From an uncultured Luteimonas sp. (GTDB lineage Bacteria > Pseudomonadota > Gammaproteobacteria > Xanthomonadales > Xanthomonadaceae), in contig CALLKI010000072.1 in the NCBI GenBank assembly GCA_938008415.1, positions 1 through 61,886 of the forward strand: a stretch of DNA of 61,886 nt. The letters are read 5' to 3'. A program made the position numbers and the translations under genes. Below are positions 46,673 through 56,003 of the stretch, one piece after another. Position 1 is the stretch's first letter, and every line of letters starts with the position of its first letter. Under the pieces are notes generated by a model. That model had not been told where the DNA came from, searched no databases, and saw only the letters and a list, made by a program, of their open reading frames with translations.

Positions 46673-49600
46673 TCAGCGTCCTTCCTTGCCGCCAGCGGCT
46701 TCGGGCCTGTCGTCAACGTCCACGCGCAGCTTCGCGCGCACCCCGGCCGGCAGGCGGGCGGCCAGTGCCTCGAACACGGCGCGCGCGCGCTTCAGGCCGA
46801 GCTGCTGGTTGTAGCCGGTGCCGCCGCTGCGGTCGGTGCGGCCGACCACGGTCACCGTGCCGCCACCCGCCTCCGCCAGGCGCTGCGCGATGCGGTCGAT
46901 CAGCGGCTCGTACGCCGGGCGGATCCGGGCCGAATCCAGCGCGAACAGCACTTCGCCGAGCTCCACCGTGGCCGGTGCCAGCGCCACCGGCATGCCGGTC
47001 TCGCCGGTGGACAGTTCGATGCGGACCTCCTCGCGGATTTCCGCCGGCAGACGCCTGTCGAGCGCATCGCGCACGGCCTCGGCGCGGGCGAAGGCCAGCG
47101 CCATGCCCTCGGCCTCGGCGTGGATGGTCACCACAGCTCCGCCTGCCGCCGCGATCTTCGCGGCGATCTCGTCGAGCAGCGGTGCGTTCTTCTCCGTCAC
47201 CTCGGCGCTGCCGGCGGCGAACAGCACCTCGCCCAGCTCGACAGCCACGCCCTCGCCCTTCGCGCGCAGCTCGCCGTCCGGCAGCTTCGCGCCGAAATCG
47301 AAGCGCACCGGGATGCCCGGGGTGATGCGCTGGACCAGCGGGTTGGGCGTGGTGAACACGGTGCCCGGCGGCAGCGTGCCCGGGTCCACCTTGACGATGA
47401 AGTTGCGGCCGCGTGCGCCGCCACCGTCCACGCCGGTGATGTGGTAACGGCCATGCGCGTCGGTCTCGACCAGCAGGCCCTCGACCGTCGCCAGGCGCAC
47501 GCCCGGCACGCCGCGCTCGTCGATGCCCTCGTTGTGGATCACGTAGCGCACTTCCACGCCGTCGGCGACCTGGCCGACCTCGCGGCTGACGCGGATGTCC
47601 TGTGCGTTGCGCCCGCGGGCCACGTCGCCGGCACGCTCCACCTCGACGCTCCCGGCGGCATCCATGCGCAGGCGCGTGCCCTCGGCGGTAGCCAGCTCGA
47701 AGTCGCCGGTGAATTCGGGCGCGCGCAGCACCTGGCGCACCTCCACCCTGCCCGCGGGCGCCGCCGGCGAAGCCCGGCCCGGCAGGGTGCCGAGGTCGAG
47801 GCCGCGCAGCAGCGGCGCGCTGGCGTCGGGCACGGGCTCGGGGCCATCGCCGCGGTCGATGGTGGTGCTGCCGGGCACGTAGGCCTCCGGCGCGAAGCCG
47901 CCACGCACCTTCACGCCGGTGGCGCGCGCAGGCGCCTGCAGGCCGTTGCCGTCACGGTCGTCGAACACGGAGCCGACCACCAGGCTGTCGGTGAACAGCG
48001 GGTCGCCGACGAGCTCGACCTCGGCGCTGGCCTCGTTGCTGATCACGCGGCCGCCCGGGTCGCGCGCCACCACCACGTTGCGGTGCACGCCCGGGCCCAC
48101 GCCTGCGCCGACGCGCAGGTAGTAGCTCACCGTTGCGGTGCCGCCGGCGGCCAGGTCGAGCCCGTCGATGCGCAGCGGGTTGGCCATGCCGACGCTGCCG
48201 TCGCCATCGTCGTCGGACACCACGAGCGAGCCTTCGACGTAGGTGAAGCCCGCCGGCGTGGCGTCGAACAGCGAGGCATTGCGTGCGTCTGCCTCGCCGA
48301 CGTTGCTGACGGTGATGGTGTAGCGCACCAGGTCGCCGTTGGTGACGGTGCGCACCGCCGCCTGCTTGACCAGGCGCAACTGCACCTCGGGCAGGGTCAC
48401 GGTCACCACCACGCTGGCCGTGGCGCACACCGCCTGCGGCACGGACACGTCGCACACGCGGTAGGTGAAGCGGTCCTCGCCCTCGAAGCCCGCCTCGGGC
48501 TGGTAGTGGCACAGGCCGTCACCGCACTCCACGGTGCCGTGCTCCGGCGGGGCCTCGACCGACAGGCTGGCCGGATCGAGCGGCGCGCCGGTGACCGAGT
48601 CGTTGGCGAGCACGTCGATCTCCACGGGGCTGCCGTCGCTCTCGGCCACGTCATCCACCGCATCGATGCGGTTCGCGAGCACGGTCACACCCACCGTCGC
48701 CGTGCTGCAGCCCTCTTCGCGGCCGGCCGGACAGATCCGGTACACGAAGCTGTCGGGACCGCTGTAATGCATGGCAGGCACGTACTTGACCTGTCCATCC
48801 TCGCCGACACTGGCGCTCCCGTTCGCGGGCGCCGCCGTGACGGTGAGGTCCACTTCATCCGGGGACGGCGCGGCGTCGCCACTGCGGTCGTTGACCAGCA
48901 CATCGATGTCCGCCGCCACGTTCTGCGGCGTCTCCGCGACGTCGTCCACCGCCTGCAGGGCGATGTCGTCGTCCACGATGATGCCCGTCGCCTCCGGGGC
49001 GGAACCCGGCATGTAGCCGTCACCGGCCACCAGCGTCGCGACCACGGTCTCGTCCGGTTCGGGCACGGCATCGGCCACGGGCACGACCGGGATCGTCACG
49101 GTGCGCTCCCCGGCGGGCACGGTCACCGATCCGGCCGCCCCGGTGTAGTCGTCCGCGTCCGCGGTGCCTCCCCATGCCACCTGCACCTGCGTGTCGACCG
49201 CCGGCGCGACGTCGAACTCGATGGTGAACACCAGCGCCTCGCCGGAATCCTCCTGCACGCGTTCGGGTGCGACGCTGATGTCCGCGACGGGTAGGCCCGC
49301 CTCGCCGCCTCCGCCATCGTCCTCGTTGTTGCCATCGTCCGGGTCGTCGATGTCGGGCGACGAGACCGCGGCAATGTTGCCGAAGACGCCCTGCGCGGGG
49401 ATGCGCGCGGCCACCTCGACCGTGGCCGTGCCCAGCGGCGGCAGCACGTCGATCGTGCACGGCAGCGCGCTGCACGCACCGGTGACAGAGACGATCTCGA
49501 GGTTCTGCGGCGTGTCCGCAACCTGGACCGAGGTGGCCGCGGACGGCCCCGCGTTCGCCACTTCGATCGAGTAGCGCACGACCTGCCCCACCAGGAACGG

Positions 49601-49897
49601 GCCGCTGTCCAGCAGGGTCTTGGTGATGGACAGGTCCGCGGTGGCATCGCGCCCGTTGCGGTCCTGCGCCACGTTGTTGGAAGGATCCGGGTCGAAGGCG
49701 GACTCGGACCGGACGGCCACGGTATTGACCACTTCCTGCGGGAACGTCCTGGCCTGCGCCAGCGCGCCGCTGGAAGCGACGGCCGCGAACGCACCGAGCA
49801 GCACGCCGGCGGCGGCCGAGCGCATCCTTGCGCCCCCGCCGGTCCGGCGTTCCTGCCCTCGTGTCCTGGGCCTGGCTTCCATTCGCGGCTTCCTCAT
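46673..49897 (-). CDS. Multi-domain surface protein: DUF11, Calx-beta, cadherin-like, two OmpA-like domains
   Basis: A 1074-aa exported protein. After an N-terminal signal (AAAGVLLGAFAAVASSGALA; a second ATG at 49825 may be the true start) come DUF11 (about 85-195), an acidic linker (DDPDDGNNEDDGGGGEAG), Calx-beta (225-325), two cadherin/VCBS-like domains starting AVDDVAE (330-530), DUF11 (535-650) with the calcium-loop-like DDRDGNG, and two OmpA-like domains (VELGEVLFAAGSAEV about 895-975; VELGEVLFALDSARI about 980-1060, with GRTDRSGGTGYN). The OmpA repeats may hold peptidoglycan. Spacing and strand link it to its neighbours. Confidence 0.8.
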   Translation of the reverse strand: MRKPRMEARPRTRGQERRTGGGARMRSAAAGVLLGAFAAVASSGALAQARTFPQEVVNTVAVRSESAFDPDPSNNVAQDRNGRDATADLSITKTLLDSGPFLVGQVVRYSIEVANAGPSAATSVQVADTPQNLEIVSVTGACSALPCTIDVLPPLGTATVEVAARIPAQGVFGNIAAVSSPDIDDPDDGNNEDDGGGGEAGLPVADISVAPERVQEDSGEALVFTIEFDVAPAVDTQVQVAWGGTADADDYTGAAGSVTVPAGERTVTIPVVPVADAVPEPDETVVATLVAGDGYMPGSAPEATGIIVDDDIALQAVDDVAETPQNVAADIDVLVNDRSGDAAPSPDEVDLTVTAAPANGSASVGEDGQVKYVPAMHYSGPDSFVYRICPAGREEGCSTATVGVTVLANRIDAVDDVAESDGSPVEIDVLANDSVTGAPLDPASLSVEAPPEHGTVECGDGLCHYQPEAGFEGEDRFTYRVCDVSVPQAVCATASVVVTVTLPEVQLRLVKQAAVRTVTNGDLVRYTITVSNVGEADARNASLFDATPAGFTYVEGSLVVSDDDGDGSVGMANPLRIDGLDLAAGGTATVSYYLRVGAGVGPGVHRNVVVARDPGGRVISNEASAEVELVGDPLFTDSLVVGSVFDDRDGNGLQAPARATGVKVRGGFAPEAYVPGSTTIDRGDGPEPVPDASAPLLRGLDLGTLPGRASPAAPAGRVEVRQVLRAPEFTGDFELATAEGTRLRMDAAGSVEVERAGDVARGRNAQDIRVSREVGQVADGVEVRYVIHNEGIDERGVPGVRLATVEGLLVETDAHGRYHITGVDGGGARGRNFIVKVDPGTLPPGTVFTTPNPLVQRITPGIPVRFDFGAKLPDGELRAKGEGVAVELGEVLFAAGSAEVTEKNAPLLDEIAAKIAAAGGAVVTIHAEAEGMALAFARAEAVRDALDRRLPAEIREEVRIELSTGETGMPVALAPATVELGEVLFALDSARIRPAYEPLIDRIAQRLAEAGGGTVTVVGRTDRSGGTGYNQQLGLKRARAVFEALAARLPAGVRAKLRVDVDDRPEAAGGKEGR

Positions 49898-49965
49898 GGC
49901 TCGGCGTCCTGGCCCGGAATCCGGGTTCCCGCCCGGCGCCCGGGCCGGGCGGGAGACCGGTCCGG

Positions 49966-51894
49966 TCAGTAGTCCCCGGGGTCGGCGCTGAACACCACCG
50001 GGACCTCGATCTCGGCGCTGCCGTTGGCCTCCAGGTCGAGCGTCACTTCGACCTGCGTATCACCGGCGTTGCCACCGTTGGCCGCATGGCAGGTGCCATT
50101 GGTGGCACTGCAGGTCCACGGGCCAGAGAGCGTGACGCCGGCGGGCAGGTTGTCGGTCACCACCACGTTGGCGGCGGCATCCGGGCCCGCGTTGGACACG
50201 GTGATCACGTAGGTCGCCGTGCCACCCGGCGTGTAGGTGGCGCTGCCGTCGGACTTGGTGACCGACAGGTCGGCCACGGGCAGGTCGTCGTTGGTGATCG
50301 TGCCCGTCGCCTCGGCGGGATCGCCCAGCGCGTAGAGGCCGCCCGCGACGATGGTCGCCACGACGGTCTCGTCCGGCTCGAACTCGTCGTCGACGACCGG
50401 GACGATCTGCACCGTGCCGGTGGTCTGGCCGGCGGGGATCGTCACCGTGGCGACGTGGCCGGTGTAGTCGACATCCGGCGTCGCCGTGCCGCTGTAGTCC
50501 AGGCTGATGACGGTGTCCACGGCCGGCGCCTGGTCCAGCGTGATGGTGAACACCAGCGGCACGCCGCCGTCCTCCGCCACGCTGGCCGGGTTCACGGCGA
50601 TGGTCGCGACCGGCACGCCGGCCTCGCCACCCTCGCCATCGTCCTCGTTGTTGTCCGGGTTCGGATCCGGCACGTCAGGCGAGGACACGGCCGCGCCGTT
50701 GTTGAACGGACCGGGCGCGTCGATGGTGGCGGTGACGGTGATGGTCGCCGTGGCACCGCCCTCCAGCGAGGCGATCGTGCACGGCAGGACCGTGCAGGCA
50801 CCGCTGACGCCGGTGATGGTCAGGTTGATCGGGATGTCGGTGACCTGCACGTTGGTCGCCGTGGACGGCCCGGTGTTGTTGACCTCGATGGTGTAGGTGA
50901 CCGTCTGGCCGACCAGGAACGGACCGGCGGTCTCCAGCCGCTTGGTGACCGACAGGTCGGCCGCCACGTCGTCGTTGGTGATCGTGCCGGTCGCGGTGTC
51001 CGTACCGATGGCGTAGCCGGTGCCCGCAAGCACGGTCACTTCCACCGTCTCGTCGGGCTCGGCCTCGTCGTCGTCGACCGGCACCACGTTGAAGGACACC
51101 GAAGTCTGGCCAGCCGGTACGGTGATGCTGGTGATCAGGCCGGTGTAGTCGTCGCCCGGCGTCGCGGTACCCGCGAACGACAGGTTGACCACCGTATCGA
51201 CGGCCGGGGCCAGGTCGAAGGTGATGGTGTAGACCAGCGGCGTGCCGCTGTTCTCGGCCACCTGGTCCGGGGCCACCGAGATCGACGCGACCGGCACCGA
51301 GGCCTCGCCACCGCCGCCGTCGTCCTCGTTGTCGTCCGGATCCGGATCGACGATGTCGCCCGGCAGCTCGATCGCGACCGCGTTGGAGAACTCGCCGGGT
51401 GCATCGATGGTCGCGGCCACGAAGATGCTGACCTCCTCCCCCGGAGCCAGGCTCGCGATCGTGCACGGCAACCCGGTACAGGCACCCGTGACCGTGGTGA
51501 TCGTGAGGTTCAGCGGGGTGTCGACCACGTCAATGCCACTGGCCATGGACGGGCCATCATTGGCCACGTCGATGCGGTAGCTGACCTGCTGCCCGACGAC
51601 GAACGGGACATCGCCCGCGCTCAGGAACGTCTTGGTGACGCGCACGTCGGCCTGCACCTGCAGCGCGTTGTCATCGTTGGAGGTGTTGTTCCCGGGCTCC
51701 GGATCATTGATTCCGACCGCCGTCACGGTGACGGTGTTGCGGAGAATGGCCGGGTAATCCTGCGCGTACGCGGGCGCGGCAAGCGCGGCGAACGCGAGCA
51801 TGAGCAACGCGATCGTTCGCAGCACGGTGGAGACGGTTCCCCCGCCTTCCGTTCCGGCTCCCCTCGGGTGGTTGGATTGATGGCGCGCTTGCAT
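49966..51894 (-). CDS. Surface protein of alternating DUF11 and Calx-beta domains
   Basis: A 642-aa exported protein (signal TIALLMLAFAALAAPAYA, cleavage near AYA-QD). It contains two near-duplicate units: DUF11 (about 82-180, 311-405), an acidic linker (DPDPDDNEDDGGGG at 183-196; PNPDNNEDDGEGG at 411-423) and Calx-beta (205-308, 430-537), then a final DUF11 (541-642). It ends abruptly at FSADPGDY, short of the usual DUF11 end, at the same point as its upstream neighbour. GAGGAG precedes the ATG. No membrane or barrel segment, so it is probably a secreted fibre or adhesin subunit. Confidence 0.78.
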   Translation of the reverse strand: MQARHQSNHPRGAGTEGGGTVSTVLRTIALLMLAFAALAAPAYAQDYPAILRNTVTVTAVGINDPEPGNNTSNDDNALQVQADVRVTKTFLSAGDVPFVVGQQVSYRIDVANDGPSMASGIDVVDTPLNLTITTVTGACTGLPCTIASLAPGEEVSIFVAATIDAPGEFSNAVAIELPGDIVDPDPDDNEDDGGGGEASVPVASISVAPDQVAENSGTPLVYTITFDLAPAVDTVVNLSFAGTATPGDDYTGLITSITVPAGQTSVSFNVVPVDDDEAEPDETVEVTVLAGTGYAIGTDTATGTITNDDVAADLSVTKRLETAGPFLVGQTVTYTIEVNNTGPSTATNVQVTDIPINLTITGVSGACTVLPCTIASLEGGATATITVTATIDAPGPFNNGAAVSSPDVPDPNPDNNEDDGEGGEAGVPVATIAVNPASVAEDGGVPLVFTITLDQAPAVDTVISLDYSGTATPDVDYTGHVATVTIPAGQTTGTVQIVPVVDDEFEPDETVVATIVAGGLYALGDPAEATGTITNDDLPVADLSVTKSDGSATYTPGGTATYVITVSNAGPDAAANVVVTDNLPAGVTLSGPWTCSATNGTCHAANGGNAGDTQVEVTLDLEANGSAEIEVPVVFSADPGDY

Positions 51895-51951
51895 GGCTGG
51901 ACTCCTCGTTGTGCCCGGGTTTCCTTCTGCCGCCCGGGCAGCGGCGATGGA

Positions 51952-54105
51952 TCACTGGTAATCGGCTGGATCGGCGCTGAAGCGCACGGGGACCTGGATG
52001 ACGGCTTCGCCACCGGCATCCAGGTCGATCAGGACATTGATTTCGGTGTCGCCGGGCGCGCCTCCGGACCCGCTGTCGCAGCTGCCCCCGGTGGCGGTGC
52101 AGCTCCATGCGGCGTCCAGGGTCGCCCCCTTCGGCAGGGTGTCGCTCACGGTCACGCCCCGGGCGGCGTCCGGGCCGTCATTGCCGACCGTGATCGTGTA
52201 GGTGGCCGTGGTGCCGGGCACGTACACCGGGCTGCCGTCGCTCTTGACGATGGACAGGTTGGCCTGGCGCAGGCGGTTGGTGAATGCGCAGGTCAGCGTG
52301 AGCGGTTCGGACGAGACCGCCGGGGCGACGAGGTCGAACGAGGTGCCGTCACCGGACGCGACCACGTTGCCATCGTCGCCGGTGCAGGCCCAGGTGGTGG
52401 CGTAGGACGACAGGCTGGTATCGCCTGCTGCCGCCTCGGACAGCGCATAGGTCGCACCAGGTTCGGTCTCGATCGTCGCGGTCCGTCCCTCGTGGCCGAC
52501 GGCGCTGGCGGAAGCCAGCACCGCGCCATCGCGCAGGATGGCCAGGTCGAATCGGCCCGGGTCGTCGACCGGGTCGAGCAGCTTGGCCAGCACCAGGTCC
52601 GCGGTGCATGCCTGGGCGATGCCCTCGACGGTGATGACCATTTCGCCGAGGTGGATGCCGAGCAGGTGCAACAGGACGTCCACCACGTTCCCGAGCAGGA
52701 GTTCAAGCACTGCCTGGAGCAGCGGGGACAGCACCTGTTCCAGCAGGGAAGTCACTGTCGAGAGGATGAGGTCGAGGATGAAGCCCACCGGAACTTCGAT
52801 CGGCGGACTTCCGATCAGACTCAATGAGAGGCCCGAGCCGCTGGCTGACAACTCCAGGTCGTCGAGCAGGCTTCCGACCAGGTAGGCAAGGTCGACCGAA
52901 CCACTGGATACGGTGGCGGTGGCCGGGAACGGCCCGGTGACCACCACCGTCTGCAGTTCGGGCGATCCCTCCGCGGCGGCCTTGATGGTTATGCCGATCT
53001 CGCCTTCGACCGCGGCGACCGGGATGCCATCGCCGAGGATCGACAACAGCCGAACTTCCACCTCCAGGCCGAGCGAGGTCAGGTCGACCGGATCGACGAT
53101 GCCGGGCGTGAGCACCGTGTTGCGGTTCCAGAACACGCCGTCGTCGATCTGGCCGATATACAGGTTGACCAGGCCGGGACGCGCCTGGAGCGTGACCGCG
53201 GATGTGAGGGCATCGACTGCCGTGATGGCGCCTTCGGCGCGCGCGACGTCGACGTACAGTTGGAGCTTCAACAGGCCCAGCCCGAGCCTGTCGACCCTGA
53301 GTGCGAGAAGCCCGATGTCAAGCGAGTTCAGCGCGGAGATGATCGGCGCCAGCAGCGTGTCGTCGGTGTTGAGCACCTGGACGTTGAGCTTCAGGCGGAT
53401 GGACGCGCTGTAGAACTGCGTGCCCGTGGGGCCGCAGGCATGCACCGGCGGCTCCACCACCTGCGCCCACAGTTCGATCCCGGCAATGCCGGCCAGGCCG
53501 AGGTCCGCGAGGTCGACGGTGATCGGCTCGGGCGTCGTGACGACGTTGCGGTAGTTGTAGAGCTGGACCCAACCGGTGACCAGGTCCAGGACGTCGAGCC
53601 TGATGTTGCCGAGGGCCCCCGGCGGGAATTCGAGCCTGAGGATGTCGGCCAAGCGGATGGTGCCGGCCAGCCCACCGAGCTGCAGCCCCAGCGACCGCAG
53701 GACGCTTGCCGCGGCGGTGTTGCCGTCGGCCTCGAGCACGTCGGCCGCGACCAGCGCGAGCCGGCCCAGCTGCACGTCCGCATCCAGCACCTCGGCAGGG
53801 TCGCTCACCCCCACGTCGGCCGCGAGCTGCGTCAGCAACAGGTTCAGGTCGATGTCGGCGCCGGCCAGCGCGTTCCAGTCAAGGACCGACAGGCTGATGC
53901 CGGTGCCAGGCAGCAGCGCCTGCAGCAGGGGATTGAGGAGCGCCGATTGCGTGGTGCTGATGCTGGTCGCCCGGGGGCCGACGGTGACGCAGGCACCCTC
54001 GGTGCATGCCGCGCGCGCCGTCGCGGACGGGAACATGGCGCCCAGCGCCACGAGTAGGAAGGCCAGGCTGGCGAAGAATCGCCGCCGGCCGGATCCCGCG
54101 TCCAT
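51952..54105 (-). CDS. Exported protein with TadG-like region and C-terminal DUF11
   Basis: A 717-aa exported protein, first gene of the cluster. Signal peptide ASLAFLLVALGAMFPSATAR, then a long Leu-rich region (TTQSALLNPLLQALLPGTGI, SVLDWNALAGADIDLNLLLT) that by memory resembles the C-terminal half of Flp-pilus TadG proteins. Residues about 560-610 form a small Ig-like domain with two cysteines, and 618-717 is DUF11, ending VIQVPVRFSADPADYQ. AGGGGGA precedes the ATG, and a TAGTAT hexamer on the minus strand (about 54149-54144) is a weak -10 candidate. Confidence 0.72.
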   Translation of the reverse strand: MDAGSGRRRFFASLAFLLVALGAMFPSATARAACTEGACVTVGPRATSISTTQSALLNPLLQALLPGTGISLSVLDWNALAGADIDLNLLLTQLAADVGVSDPAEVLDADVQLGRLALVAADVLEADGNTAAASVLRSLGLQLGGLAGTIRLADILRLEFPPGALGNIRLDVLDLVTGWVQLYNYRNVVTTPEPITVDLADLGLAGIAGIELWAQVVEPPVHACGPTGTQFYSASIRLKLNVQVLNTDDTLLAPIISALNSLDIGLLALRVDRLGLGLLKLQLYVDVARAEGAITAVDALTSAVTLQARPGLVNLYIGQIDDGVFWNRNTVLTPGIVDPVDLTSLGLEVEVRLLSILGDGIPVAAVEGEIGITIKAAAEGSPELQTVVVTGPFPATATVSSGSVDLAYLVGSLLDDLELSASGSGLSLSLIGSPPIEVPVGFILDLILSTVTSLLEQVLSPLLQAVLELLLGNVVDVLLHLLGIHLGEMVITVEGIAQACTADLVLAKLLDPVDDPGRFDLAILRDGAVLASASAVGHEGRTATIETEPGATYALSEAAAGDTSLSSYATTWACTGDDGNVVASGDGTSFDLVAPAVSSEPLTLTCAFTNRLRQANLSIVKSDGSPVYVPGTTATYTITVGNDGPDAARGVTVSDTLPKGATLDAAWSCTATGGSCDSGSGGAPGDTEINVLIDLDAGGEAVIQVPVRFSADPADYQ

Positions 54106-54420
54106 TTTCCGTCCCCCTGTCGCACCACTCCGGGTGCGGGGGCCATACTAGGCAATACCCGGGCGGATTGTCCGGATTTTCCCGGGTTTTGTCCGGTTTT
54201 GCGGGCTGCGTCCCATTTTTTCGCATGACCCGACGCAAGGAAACGGCGTTTTGTTTCACCGCCCGGATCTGTTTTCCGCGGTTTTCCCGGCCGCGAAAGG
54301 CCGAAAAACAGGAAAAAACATGCGCCGTTGCCACGGGATATTCCCATCCTGCGGCCCGCGGGGCATGCCCACCCATCCCCGCGACGGGCCTGCCGCCACG
54401 ATGCGGACAGCACGAAAAGA
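54106..54420. other. AT-tract-rich intergenic region, possible small RNA
   Basis: No coding region fits. The strip is unusual for this genome: T- and A-runs, two degenerate 20-bp direct repeats (ATTGTCCGGATTTTCCCGGG at 54167-54186, then TTTTGTCCGGTTTTGCGGGC) and a nested inverted repeat at about 54268-54312 (CTGTTTTC ... GAAAAACAG around GGCC-GCGAAA-GGCC). It could hold the promoter of the cluster, a small RNA or both. Confidence 0.4.
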
Positions 54421-54422
54421 TA

Positions 54423-54450
54423 AAAAAGCCCCGCTTTCGCGGAGCTTTTT
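54423..54450 (-). terminator. Intrinsic terminator of purA (bidirectional)
   Basis: AAAAAGC and GCTTTTT flank an inner CCGC/GCGG stem with a TTTC loop, 22 bases beyond the purA stop. T-rich on the minus strand, as needed for purA. Confidence 0.9.
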
Positions 54451-54472
54451 CACGGCCGCCTGTCCAGGAAAA

Positions 54473-55765
54473 TCAGGCGAACGGATCGTGCAGCATGATG
54501 GTGTGCTCGCGGTCCGGACCGGTGCTGACGATCGCCAGCGGGCAGCCGGCCAGTTCCTCCAGCGCGCGCAGGTAGGCGCGGGCGGCGGGCGGCAGCTTCT
54601 CCCACTCGGTGATGCCGTGGGTGCTTTCCTCCCAGCCCGGGAATTCGAGGTACACCGGCGTGCACTCGTCCCAGCCCGCCGCATCGAGCGGTGCGTACTC
54701 GGTGCGCTTGCCGCGGTACTCGTAGGCGATGCAGACCTTCAGCGTCTTCATGCCGTCGAGCACGTCGAGCTTGGTGATGCACAGGCCGGTGATGCCGTTG
54801 ATCGCCACCGCGCGCTTGAGCGCGACGATGTCCATCCAGCCGCAGCGGCGCGGCCGCCCGGTCGAGGCGCCGTATTCCTGGCCACGGTCCCGGATCAGTT
54901 GCCCGGTTTCATCGTTGAGCTCGGTCGGGAACGGGCCACCGCCCACACGGGTGGCGTAGGCCTTGGCAATGCCCAGCACGTAGTCGATGTCCTGGGCGCC
55001 AACGCCGGTGCCGGCGAGCGCGCCGCCGATGGTGGTGTTGGAGCTGGTGACGTAGGGATAGGTACCGTGGTCGATGTCGAGCAGCGCGCCCTGCGCGCCC
55101 TCGAACAGCACGCGCCTGCCCTGCCGGCGCAGCTCGTGGAGGATGCCGGCGACGTCGGACTTCATCGGCTCGACATACTCGCCGAAGGCCAGCGCCTCCT
55201 CGTAGATGCCTCCGAAGTCGATCGGGTCGGCGCCGAGGTACTTCGTCAGCACGAAATTGTGGTAGTCCAGCGCGGCGCGCAGCTTCTCCTCGAGCTGCGA
55301 CGGGTAATGCAGGTCGGCGATGCGGATGCCGCGGCGCGCCACCTTGTCCTCGTAGGCCGGCCCGATGCCGCGGCCGGTGGTGCCGATGGCCTTGCCGCCG
55401 GCGGCCTTCTCGCGCGCCTGGTCCAGGGCGATGTGGTACGGCATGATCAGCGGCGTGGCCGGGCTGATCTTCAGCCGCGTGCGCACCTCGACGCCGTTGG
55501 CCTCCAGTTCCCCGATCTCCTTCTGCAGCGCCGCCGGCGACAGCACCACGCCGTTGCCGATCAGGCACAGCGCGTCCTCGCGCAGGATGCCGGACGGGAT
55601 CAGGTGCAGGACGGTCTTCTTCCCGCCGATGACCAGCGTGTGGCCGGCGTTGTGCCCACCCTGGAACCGCACGACCGCGCCGATTTCCTCGGTGAGCAGG
55701 TCGACGATCTTGCCCTTGCCTTCATCGCCCCACTGGGCGCCCAACACCACGACTGACTGACCCAT
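54473..55765 (-). CDS. purA: Adenylosuccinate synthetase
   Basis: Converts IMP and aspartate with GTP to adenylosuccinate, the first committed AMP step. 430 aa, the standard size. GTP/IMP motifs: VVVLGAQWGDEGKGKIVDLL at the start with catalytic Asp and Lys, VRFQGGHNAGHTLV with catalytic His, and GTTGRGIGPAYEDKVARRGI. The C-terminal base-recognition region is present (GCPLAIVSTGPDREHTIML). GAGGAG precedes the ATG. Gene order downstream of hflC-DUF2065 is conserved in the group. Confidence 0.97.
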   Translation of the reverse strand: MGQSVVVLGAQWGDEGKGKIVDLLTEEIGAVVRFQGGHNAGHTLVIGGKKTVLHLIPSGILREDALCLIGNGVVLSPAALQKEIGELEANGVEVRTRLKISPATPLIMPYHIALDQAREKAAGGKAIGTTGRGIGPAYEDKVARRGIRIADLHYPSQLEEKLRAALDYHNFVLTKYLGADPIDFGGIYEEALAFGEYVEPMKSDVAGILHELRRQGRRVLFEGAQGALLDIDHGTYPYVTSSNTTIGGALAGTGVGAQDIDYVLGIAKAYATRVGGGPFPTELNDETGQLIRDRGQEYGASTGRPRRCGWMDIVALKRAVAINGITGLCITKLDVLDGMKTLKVCIAYEYRGKRTEYAPLDAAGWDECTPVYLEFPGWEESTHGITEWEKLPPAARAYLRALEELAGCPLAIVSTGPDREHTIMLHDPFA

Positions 55766-55886
55766 GACGGTCCACTCCTCTTGCTTGCGGCCATCGGGGC
55801 CGCGGGGATGGCCGTTCCGGCCCCCGCCGGGTTGCACGCCCCGGCCCCATCGGGGAGCCGGGGCCTCGCCGGAGGCCGGTCACGGA

Positions 55887-55920
55887 AAAAAAGCCGGCGG
55901 GATCTTCCCGGCCGGCTTTT
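55887..55920 (-). terminator. Intrinsic terminator of the hflX-hflK-hflC-DUF2065 unit
   Basis: AAAAGCCGGC and GCCGGCTTTT pair over an inner GGG/CCC stem; seven A's on the plus strand give a T-tract for minus-strand transcripts. It separates DUF2065 from purA, which therefore needs its own promoter. Confidence 0.85.
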
Positions 55921-56003
55921 GCGCATTATCCCGGGTTTTGCCCGGGTGGGCCAGCGCCCCCGCGCGCGGGCGGCAGCACCCTGCCGGCCCGTGCGGCCGG
56001 GCC

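Noticed and set aside
42391..47325. A 1644-codon open frame on the plus strand, opposite the barrel gene
   Set aside because: It is the antisense shadow of a real minus-strand gene in GC-rich DNA: its composition is Ala/Val/Gly/Arg-rich without domains, while the minus strand gives a signal peptide and beta-barrel pattern.
49828..52827. A 999-codon plus-strand frame opposite the DUF11 genes
   Set aside because: Low-complexity His/Arg/Asp/Gly text with no family features; the opposite strand encodes clear DUF11 and Calx-beta domains.
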